A stretch of 64,000 nt of DNA, from the NCBI RefSeq assembly GCF_001625215.2, contig NC_030387.2, positions 39,765,606 through 39,829,605 of the forward strand, in the 5' to 3' direction. Numbering within the stretch: the first letter of the stretch is position 1; every line of letters starts with the position of its first letter. Position numbers and translations under genes: made by a program. Below the pieces are notes generated by a model that saw only the letters and a program-made list of their open reading frames with translations, made no database searches and was not told the DNA's origin. This DNA comes from Daucus carota subsp. sativus (Eukaryota; Streptophyta; Magnoliopsida; Apiales; Apiaceae). Shown piece after piece: positions 53,524-64,000 of this stretch.

Positions 53524-54747
53524 ATTAAATTTCAAGTTTGTCTGGGAAAGGGTGCTTGAAGTTTGTGGAAGCAGCAAAGATTCTCATGCATGATATTCAA
53601 TATATATGTGTTCTCATGTTAGTCTCCAGGATGCTGCATAGTTTTGTAATGACATTTTCATTTGCAGATTGAAACAAATAAATGGTGAAGACTTGTACTT
53701 TAGCTCTGTTCTCTACCTATCCTTTGTTGCAAAAATTCAGCTATCTTTCGGTCCAAATATATTTTGCTCTGGCAGATTTATGTTTCTCACCATTAGTATA
53801 ATTCTTTAACCAGATTAAAGTTTCTCGTAATTATTAGAAGTATAATTCTCTAACCGTTGGTTTCCCGGAAATTTGGGATAAGAGCAGGTTAAGGTATCTC
53901 AAATTTAAGACTTGTACCAAATTTCCCTTGTGATAGATAATTATTTGTGACTTGTTTTGATTCGTGGACATGTATACGAACAAGTGGGGCAGTTAGTGAA
54001 AAAAACTTGAGCTCAACTAGTTTAAGTGTGTTCGGTTCTGTACCCGTTTGTGAATAAAACTTGAGCTCAACTAGTCTAGGTGAGTTATAATAGAATGGTT
54101 CGGAGTTATCTAACTTGAAGGCTCGGATAGAATTTATATTATTAAAATTAAATTTTCAAATATTATTGTAAATTTAACATGAAAGATGACATGAGACGTA
54201 AGATAATTAGTGTAAATCGAGTGTAAGTGTTTGATTCTTACGATAGAAATTGATTTGGATGTAATTTATTGGATCTTTCAATAGTAACAATTTTAGGTCC
54301 ACAAAAATGGATTATTGCTAATTGCATTTGACTTCAGATTATACAGCATAATGCAAGAATCCAGAACGTCCAACATCATCCATTAAAAAGAGAGGATAAA
54401 TTTCACCCACCAATTACTGGCATTAAAACCGAACCCAAAAAAAATTGGAATAAAAAGGCAGTTGTCTACCACAGAAATATCAATGTGCTGAGATTAATCC
54501 ATTACAGTAATATTTTCTTTTCTTTTCAACCCCCCACCCAACTTAAATTATCCAGGTAATTTCAATTCTAGACAAGTAATTAAACAACATACATCCAGCA
54601 TACACGATAATCAAAGTTCAACTAAATTCGCCAAAATATTAAATGTCGATTCATGATATGAGAATCCATTACAAAACAAAAACATGTTCTCAAAATATTG
54701 GGAAAATAAATTTCGCATTGTTCCTCCAATAACTTCCATCAAGATAT
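53524..54747. other. 3' intergenic region after EF1-delta
   Basis: No gene was seen. A segment with AACTTGAGCTCAACTAGT occurs twice (about 54,006 and 54,059). EF1-delta and RPL17 end toward each other here. Confidence 0.7.
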
Positions 54748-56682
<1,935 letters not shown>

Positions 56683-56765
56683 TGTTGCAGCTGCTCTGTG
56701 TTTGCTTGCTCGAGTAAAAGAGAAAATGCGCTAGCCGCTTGAGAATTATAAAACCCTTCTTGTAG

Positions 56766-56862
56766 CTAGGGTTTGCCTCTTATTTGGGCCTCACTTTACC
56801 ATGTTGGCCCGTTTATTGTTTTGTATGTATGTTGTTTCCTGTAGTTGGGCCTTTAAACGGGC
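56766..56862 (-). promoter_or_regulatory. RPL17 promoter: telo-box and site II motifs
   Basis: On the minus strand AAACCCTAG (56,766-56,774) lies about 85 bp before the ATG. Farther upstream are GGCCCAAA (56,783-56,790), GGGCCAA (56,804-56,810) and GGCCCAA (56,845-56,851). This combination is typical of plant ribosomal-protein promoters. Confidence 0.7.
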
Positions 56863-56882
56863 TACTGGTTTCGAGAAAAAAA

Positions 56883-57500
56883 TATTGATATATATTTTCT
56901 GAAATTAATATTTCAAGAGTATTTAATACTCTAATTTGTATAGAAAATACTTATTCGTGGAAAATGTATGCATTTATGTTCAAATCAAAGCGAGTCTTGC
57001 TATCTACACAATAAATATTATGAATCAAGGAATTTTTTTAGTAAACATAATATGCTTGAATTTTTTATTCATTCTACATAATTTAGTGATTTAGTAATTA
57101 CACTATTAACTCATTTATTTTCGAATGTTTAGCCGTTGATTTGGAGTTCTTGAAATTTTAGATGTTGACTCACATCGTTAACCACACCAATCTTATACCA
57201 CGATATTAAAAAAAAACTCAAATTAGAATTATATCTGCTCCGGTCAAAAGAAACCTAGTCAACAAGTTTATTTTGCATTGAATAAAAAATTAATTATTAA
57301 TAATATTCTAATAATTATTAACTATCATAATAAGATTAAAAAAAAAGCTAATGAGTTTCAAGAAAAACAACAAGAAGCTATCATAATAAAATAAAAAAAC
57401 AATAATTGATGGTCTAAAATTTCACATATAGTTCATCATTTTTTTTTCCAAACTCACTAAAAGTGAAAAAACGTAACAGCAAATTAGTAATTAGATAAGG
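56883..57500. other. AT-rich spacer between RPL17 and SWP73
   Basis: The two genes diverge here. No gene, RNA or recognisable repeat was seen. Confidence 0.6.
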
Positions 57501-57750
57501 CTAATAAATTCCAGAGTGATATGTCCGTGCGAGAAGAAAATGAACACTACTTCTTTTTTAAACACACAAACACACACATACACACAGCTGATGCTGTGTT
57601 TGAGAACAAGCTTAACACAATTCAACAGCAACAGCATATAATCTCTCACTGTAAGATTAATCTCTGTATCTCTGTCTTTATTCTTACATATATTAATGTT
57701 TCTATACTGCCCTTTTTGTCACTGAATCTAGGGTTTCAAGATTCGAGCTC

Positions 57751-58262
57751 ATCAGTCTTGCAATTAGTTTTTAGTGTAAAGATTCTTGGTTTTGGTGAAA
57801 AAAGATTACACCCGTTTGGCTGAATTGCAGAGATTTGTGTTTAGAGACCTAAAGTGGTATTTTTGTGATTAATGCTTCTTATTTTTTTATTTTTTTTTTA
57901 ATTTTGGTTTTTATCGGTGTATTAGTCTTGTACTTGGATTTTAGCGTAAAGATTCTTGATTTGGTGTTCTGGTAAAAAAGAATTATACCCATTTGGCTGA
58001 TTTATTGAGATTTGTGTTTAGAGACCTGAAGGCGGTGTTTTTGTAATTTATTTGGTTCTTGGTTCTTGATATTTGATTTATATTTACGGTTTTAATGGGT
58101 TTTAGTTAAGTTCAATTGTGTAAGTTCTTGACTGTTGTGTTTTGTATTGTGGTTGCAATTCTTGTTATTTGTTGAAAAAAGATTACCCGTGTGTCTAAAA
58201 TTGTTTAGGTGTGAGTTTAGAGAGCTATAGACTAAAGGTGATGTTTTTATGTTAATTCAGGT
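57751..58262 (+). repeat. Two to three ~170-bp tandem units in the SWP73 leader region
   Basis: ATCAGTCTTG...GTGTAAAGATTCTTGG...TTTAGAGACCT begins at 57,751 and recurs at 57,921 with period 170. A third, degenerate unit (GAAAAAAGATTAC...) lies near 58,140-58,262. A CTAGGGTTT telo-box-like motif lies at about 57,728. Confidence 0.75.
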
Positions 58263-58327
58263 TCTTGAATGTTTTGCGGCTGTGAAGTATTTACTGGATT
58301 TTAGGAAGTAGGGTGTGAGGTTTTCTT

Positions 58328-60401
58328 ATGGCGTCGAATAATAATAATAATGCAATGAAGAATGTTGGGGTTCCGGCTGCGTTTGGGAATTCAGGGGTGA
58401 TTTCTCAGACTACACCTATGAATCATCAGATGCAATCACATTTGATGGCTCAGGCGAATCCTCAGGCACAAAGTGGGGCTCACTTTCAGGGTCATTTTCA
58501 GTTGACTGATAGGCACCACGCGCAGGCTTTGGCTCAGGCTCAGTATGCTCACCTTCAACAAGTTCGAGGGCAAACTCCTCACAACCAATTTCAAGCTCAG
58601 GCACAGCCTTATTCACAGATAAATAGTCAAGGGGTTAATAATTCGGGTGTTTCTTCACCCTCTATTGCTACACCGGGTACAGGGAGTGCGAAACGACCAC
58701 CTCAGAAGCAGTCTGCTCGGCCTCCAAATTCTTCAGGTCCAGGTTCTGCTTCTCCTCTGAAAGCTATGGAACTAACTCCGGCAGCTAATAGGAAGAAGAG
58801 AAAGCTTCCTGAGAAGCAGATTCCAGATAAGGTTGCTGCTCTTCTACCTGAATCAGCTCTTTATACTCAGTTGCTTGAATTCGAATCTCGCGTAGATGCT
58901 GCCCTTTCCAGAAAGAAGCTTGACATTCAGGAATCTCTCAAGAACCGTCAACATGTTCAGAAAACTCTTCGAATATATGTATTTAATACCTTTGCTAACC
59001 AGAGACAAAGAGTACCCGAGAAAGAGAATGCTGAGCCCCCTTCATGGTCACTTAAGATGATAGGGAGGATTCTCGAAGATGAGACTGATCCTGGTGCAAC
59101 AAGTATGGGACAAAGCTCGAATGTTTCATATCCAAAGTTTTCAACTTTCTTCAAGAAAGTTACTATATATTTGGACCAGAGTCTTTATCCAGATAACCAT
59201 GTAATTGTCTGGGACAATTCTCGATCGCCTGCCCCTCATGATGGATTTGAGGTGAAGAGGAAAGGCGACAAGGAATTCACTGCAATGATCAGACTGGAAA
59301 TGAACTATGTGCCTGAAAAATTTCAACTTTCACCCGCTCTATCGGAGGTCCTTGGTATAGAAGTGGAAACCCGTCCAAGGGTTATATCTGCCATTTGGCA
59401 CTATGTTAAGGCTAGAAAATTACAAATTTCAACTGAGCCTTCTTTCTTTATGTGTGATCCACCACTTAAGAAAATATTTGGGGAAGACAAGGTGAAATTT
59501 GGTATGATTCCAATGAAGATATCTTCGCATCTGACTCCTCCCCAACCTATTCATTTGGAATATAAGATAAAGCTTTCTGGGAATGGTAGCGAAAGTAGTA
59601 TTTGTTATGATGTACAGGTTGACATTCCCTTCTCACTGGACAAGGAGATGGCCAATTTCTTGGCGAATTTAGATAAGCACAAGGAAATTGATGCCTGTGA
59701 TGAAGCTATCTCGTCTGCTATAAAGAAGATACATGAACATCGGCTGAGGCGGGCTTTCTTTCTCGGATTCAGTCAGTCTCCAGCGGATTTCATTGATTCA
59801 CTAATTGCTTCTCAAAGCAAGGATTTGAAGCTTCTTTCTGGAGATGCCAATCATAATGCTGAGAAGGAGCGCCGCTCGGAATTCTATAACCAACCTTGGT
59901 ATGCAATTCTATTTGTCTTGTGTGCCACTAAAGGCATTTTAATTTGTCTTTATGTTTACATTCTGTAATCAGTGTTAGTAATTATTCATTTATTATACTT
60001 TCACCTCCATATGTTTTTGTAGGTGTACATTATCTCACTATTGCATTATCAGTATTAATTGAATTTTTATGCGTTAAGAATGACCTTATTCCAAACTTGA
60101 AGTGCAGTGGGACGACTCTGTATGCCTCGTCTAGAAGATAATTTTTTTTGTTTGTGTACTTATTAATTCTGTAGTGCAACAAAAGAAGGTTCTTGTATGC
60201 TTGTCCCAAAATAAAGAGCAAAAAACAGGATTGTTTTTCGTGTACACAAATAGTTGACAGTAGGAATGTTGATTTTATTTGATTGAAAATCATGATAGAT
60301 TATTGAATCTCGAGTGCACTTATTACAGGCTGGAAGATGCTGTCATCCGTTATATCAATCGAAAACCTGCAGCTGGAAATGATGTTCCTGGAAGCACATA
60401 G
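58328..60401 (+). CDS. SWP73B: SWI/SNF complex subunit SWP73/BAF60 (SNF12-like)
   Basis: Two exons, 58,328-59,898 and 60,329-60,401, encode 547 residues. The N terminus (1-150) is Gln/Ala/Asn-rich and disordered. A basic [14 protein letters not shown] stretch follows. The SWIB/MDM2-like domain is at about 329-405 ([20 protein letters not shown]). The C-terminal helices end [17 protein letters not shown]. The product is an accessory subunit of plant SWI/SNF chromatin remodellers in the nucleus. Length agrees with Arabidopsis SWP73B/CHC1 (SWP73A is an alternative). The intron falls within a tryptophan codon (TG|G). The start is the first ATG of a long open frame and follows a repeated leader. 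Confidence 0.94.
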
Positions 60402-61490
60402 TATTTAGGTGAGGTTGTAGGAGCTGGTCTGCGCGCGCTTTGTATCGGTGCCCAAAGCTATCTGTAGTGTGTATTGAAACAATTAGCCATTATAACTGTC
60501 TTAGAATGTTTTTATGAGGGCAATAGGCTCGGTGGTTCAGGTTCATTATTCAAACTTGTCCAAGTTAAATTGACGGAGATGATTTCGCTCGGTCAAGGTA
60601 GGGAGTCTGAACAACACGGCTTTCGGCTTCTAAATCTATCAAGCTTTTCAGGTTTTGTTAATCAGTGTTCATTTTCTGTCAGATAGGCAAGGAGGGACAG
60701 TGCTTGTACTATTTACTAGTTTGTGTTTAAGCAACTTTTTTTTTTTTTTGATGATATTAAACAACTTTCTTAATGTTCTTTCTCATGGTGAACTTATTAT
60801 TCCCCTAGTTTGAAATTGAAACTGTGTTTATACATAGCATTTGGATGATAAAAGTACCAGAATGTATACGAGCATATGTATTTTGTTTATAGGTACATGT
60901 TTTGTTTTGTCAGGACTTGAGATTCTTAATACAACTAGGGTGAGAACTCTGAGATAAGACAACTGCTGCACGAATACATATGCTTTACTGTCTACAGTAT
61001 ATTATACTAAGAAGTATGCTCATTTTTTCAGAAATTCACTGAATTCTAGTCTCCTCAGTATTGCTTAAAAACTATAGATACTAATTTGTCTGTTCTGTGT
61101 ATTTATTTAATTTGTCCCCTGATGTTTCTGTACCCTTTACACTCTCCTAAGATCTCGCAAGATCATACTAGCTTGTCCCGAGATAATGTTACTGAGCTTA
61201 ATGTCTGTAGCATACTAGCATAAATATGTAACCGATATCAATCTTTTGGTTTTGTCATGTTGTGTTGCATACAGATGATCGTCTTTCTTGAGCCAGGCCA
61301 CCAGATGTCACAGTGACAGAAATATCACACTTTGTGGGTCTGTAACACGACCATTGCTGTCAGACGCCAACAAAACTGTGAGTCGCTGATATTTTTTTGA
61401 TCTAGCTTCGTATTACTTGCAATTTCTTGCTTGTACAAGATTTGTGTGGTCTGAGGCAATCTTGAACCAGTCTTCCCCATACCCTTTCTC

Positions 61491-62068
61491 TAAGGGGCCG
61501 TTTGGTTGGGGGTAGTTAACAAAGGGAAAGGGAAACAACCAGTTTCATTCCCTTTGTTATTGTTGTTTGTTTTACAAAAATTGTCATTCCTTTTCCCTTT
61601 TTTTAGTTTTAAGTTTACCCTAAATCCCTCATTATCCATTCCCCACCCTTCCCTGGGTATTTCTTTTCCCTTTCCTGATTCTTATTTTATTATCATTTAT
61701 AATTTATTTCAGATGTCATTAACATCAAAAGTAATATGTAAAATATTTTTGAAAATCAAAAATAAATTTTAATTTAATTTTTATATATTAAAAATAATTT
61801 TAATATAAAATTAATAATATTTTAAAATAATTAAATATATCAAATTATGAAATATAAATGAACTATATTATTATATATGTAAATATATTTGAAATTTTTG
61901 ATATTAAAATATTTGAAAATCAAATATAAAGATAATCATATAATTTTCTATTCCGTTTCTGGATCAAAACCAAACAGGTAATACAATTCAGCATCATTCA
62001 TTTCCTTTCTTTTCATTTCCCTTTCTGTATCCCATTCTGTTTCCCTGAGTCGAACCAAACGGCCCCTA
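61491..62068. mobile_element. hAT-like MITE (GGGGCCGTTTGGTT type)
   Basis: The left end TAAGGGGCCGTTTGGTT and right end AACCAAACGGCCCCTA are inverted repeats. GGGAAAGGGAAAC-type blocks lie just inside both ends. Flanks share TTTCTC, fitting an imperfect 8-bp duplication. The interior is AT-rich and non-coding. It lies 3' of SWP73. Confidence 0.85.
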
Positions 62069-62221
62069 GTTTCTCATGTCTCGTGTACAGCAGGCACACG
62101 TAATAAAACCTAATTAACTACCGAAACATGTCTGTGGATCACACCTACGACTCTGACCATTGGTTTTAAATTCTAACAAATTGGTTTGTAGTGCGATTAT
62201 ACTATCTAAAAACGCGCTTAT

Positions 62222-62383
62222 AATTTATAGGCATAGACAGTGAAGAACCTGTCTCAGATCGAGATTCTCATTCTAATCAGTTTAGATAAAAGTTTTGAAT
62301 ATAATTTATAGGCATAGACAGTGAAGAACCTGTCTCGGACCGAGATTCTCATTCTAATCAGTTTATATAAAAGTTTCGAATTT
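62222..62383. repeat. 81-bp tandem duplication
   Basis: AATTTATAGGCATAGACAGT... occurs at 62,222 and 62,303 with very few differences. Nearby 62,440-62,525 has short CGATTTCTAGAC-type repeats. It lies 3' of the P450 gene. Confidence 0.9.
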
Positions 62384-62871
62384 CATTAATCGAACTCATT
62401 AATTATGAATTAAAGAGCTATGCTTGTCGACGTGGTTTCCTTAGACACGATTGATAGTCGGTTTCCTAGACCCGATTTCTAGACTCGATTTTAATCGGTT
62501 CCCTGGACCAGATTTCTAGTCCGGAAATATTTTTAGGCGCAGAATAATATCCCAGACTTACAAATATACAGATATATTTTGAGTTCCAATTACATTTTCA
62601 AACGTGGAATAATATCTAAAATTTATAAATTATGGATATATTCGAGTTCCAATTATTTTATAATTCTGGTTCCGCCAACGGTCTTACGTTTCGGGTTCAG
62701 GGTTAACTGGAGAAGATTGCAGGTAGATTTGGAATGAGTCTCATGACGCTGATAAACTGTGGGGGGCACTATCACCAAAACTATATATATATACAAAATT
62801 ATCTCAATTTACATCCTACAATTTACTTGAACAGTGTGTACTAGAAATTATAATACAAAATTAATTAATAT

Positions 62872-64000
62872 TCAAACTCTCTTGAACACCCTAACTTTAA
62901 GTCCACCGGCCATGTGACCCGTCAACAAAGGAACAAAAACCGGCTGGTCCAAACAAACCGGTTTTATCACAAACCGTCTCAAAACCGATGCCACCGCATA
63001 TTTCATCTGTATGAAAGCCATTTCCTTTCCCAAGCACACTCTCGGACCGGCCTGGAAAACCGGATACTTGTAAGGACTCACCATCTTTAAACCACCCGAT
63101 TCATCGAGCCACCGGTCCGGTCTAAACTCCAACCGGTCTTTCCCCCAAAGCTCCTCCATTCTCCCCATTCCATAAGGAAAATAGGTCACTCTGTTCCCCT
63201 TGTACACCACCGTCCCGTCAGGCAAAACGTCGTCGTTGGCCGCGTGTTTCGAGTCCCAAACCACCGGTGGATACAGCCTCATTGACTCGGAAATGCAGGC
63301 TTTCATGTACCTCATTTCCTTCAATTCATCGAATACTAATTCCTCACTAGACAAAAGAATTTCATTCAACAGCCTTTCCTCAACGTCCTGATTTTGCGAA
63401 ATTAGCCAGAACAGCCAGGTCATTGCTGAGGACGTCGTGTCCCGACCCGCCATCAGGAAACTGATGACCATGTCTCGAACCAGTCCATCATCAATTCCCG
63501 CTGATAAAAGCCTCCATAGTAGACTTTTTTCGCTATTTTCACTATTTTCCCCGCGATTCAACCTCATTTTATTTTTCTCGACTAAAATAATCTCATCAAC
63601 CGCGTCATGCACCACTGCCACGGCCTCTTTAAGCCGTTTCTCCGATCCAACATTAAGCCATCTCTTCAATTTCCACACCGCATTCACCATTGCGCCCCCG
63701 CGCATGGCACTAAACATCGAGGCCGTATCAAATGCACAAGCTAACCGATCCGTCTCAGACGAATCCATCTGAGACGGATCAAACCCTAACGCAACTTTAC
63801 AAATAGTATCAAAAGCAAACCTCTTCAAAACCACTTGCAAATCCACCACACTTTCATTCTCCACCGCATTCTCAAGCACTCGCACGAGCTGATTCTCCAC
63901 CTCGTCTTCCAAAACCTTAACAACAAACTCCCGTAAACACCTCGTGCTAAACTCATGACACGCAAGCTTCCTCTGCGACTTCCACATCTCCCCGTCCACA
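62872..64000 (-). CDS. Cytochrome P450, CYP94B-like (3' part, N terminus outside window)
   Basis: An open frame runs from the window edge (VDGEMWKSQRKLA) to the stop at 62,872, about 375 residues, no introns. It has the I-helix AGRDTTSSA (about 184-192), ExxR ESMR (238-241), SKHAANDDVLPDG, FPYGMGRM and the heme loop FQAGPRVCLG (Cys322). These match the CYP94 family, closest to CYP94B. CYP94B1/B3 omega-hydroxylate jasmonoyl-isoleucine and turn off jasmonate signalling; other CYP94s oxidise fatty acids. The enzyme is ER-anchored, and its anchor would lie upstream. The exact substrate cannot be read from this part. Confidence 0.9.
   Translation of the reverse strand, partial: VDGEMWKSQRKLACHEFSTRCLREFVVKVLEDEVENQLVRVLENAVENESVVDLQVVLKRFAFDTICKVALGFDPSQMDSSETDRLACAFDTASMFSAMRGGAMVNAVWKLKRWLNVGSEKRLKEAVAVVHDAVDEIILVEKNKMRLNRGENSENSEKSLLWRLLSAGIDDGLVRDMVISFLMAGRDTTSSAMTWLFWLISQNQDVEERLLNEILLSSEELVFDELKEMRYMKACISESMRLYPPVVWDSKHAANDDVLPDGTVVYKGNRVTYFPYGMGRMEELWGKDRLEFRPDRWLDESGGLKMVSPYKYPVFQAGPRVCLGKEMAFIQMKYAVASVLRRFVIKPVCLDQPVFVPLLTGHMAGGLKVRVFKRV

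Noticed and set aside
57521..57823. 100-codon open frame before SWP73
   Set aside because: It lies in the leader region, overlaps a tandem repeat and matches no family; best treated as upstream leader sequence.
58416..58616. Minus-strand open frame over SWP73 exon 1
   Set aside because: Shadow of the Gln/Ala-rich SWP73 N terminus.
61506..61772. 88-codon open frame 3' of SWP73
   Set aside because: It lies entirely inside a hAT-like MITE and is low-complexity Phe/Leu/Ser.
63437..63772. Plus-strand 111-codon open frame over the P450
   Set aside because: Antisense shadow of the CYP94B-like coding region.

Overview
This window is plant nuclear DNA from a dicot-like genome. It is AT-rich, its genes have many introns with GT-AG borders, its intergenic DNA is full of transposons, and its proteins resemble land-plant families (chloroplast RNase J, COG2, EF1-delta, RPL17, SWP73/BAF60, CYP94B). 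I cannot name the species. All exon models below come from reading splice sites and translated frames by eye. Each multi-exon model reported as a complete CDS joins to an open frame divisible by three.

Positions 1-20,140 are dominated by a segmental duplication. Positions 1-5,215 and 9,911-15,155 are nearly identical direct copies about 9.9 kb apart. Each holds a plus-strand gene or pseudogene for a CCCH zinc-finger protein. Each also holds two decayed minus-strand genes, one like callose synthase and one like a kelch-repeat (KLHDC4-type) protein. The spacer at 5.2-9.1 kb holds a broken Helitron end and two inverted copies of a Mutator-like MITE. A 4,983-bp Ty3/gypsy chromovirus with identical LTRs sits at the outer edge of the second copy (15,158-20,140).

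Positions 20-29 kb are mostly non-genic, apart from a plus-strand inactive leucine-rich-repeat receptor-like kinase (23,004-26,187). Two non-autonomous Helitrons follow, head to tail and 13 bp apart (26,652-29,074).

Positions 29-64 kb are gene-dense: chloroplast RNase J (+, 17 exons), COG2 (-, 12 exons), a Ulp1-like SUMO protease (+, with a triplicated exon-intron unit), elongation factor 1-delta (+), ribosomal protein L17 (-), SWP73/BAF60 (+) and the 3' part of a CYP94B-type P450 (-, cut by the window end). RNase J and COG2 converge; COG2 and the protease diverge. The genes are unrelated housekeeping functions and form no pathway or cluster. hAT-, PIF/Harbinger- and Mutator-type MITEs sit between them. 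One hAT element sits directly upstream of the EF1-delta TATA-like sequence.

The best-supported unusual points are the repeated exon-intron unit in the protease, the MITE in the EF1-delta core promoter, the tandem Helitrons, the hairpin repeats in the RNase J leader, and the identical-LTR retrotransposon with a broken reading frame. I found no evidence of a wholly new molecular system.
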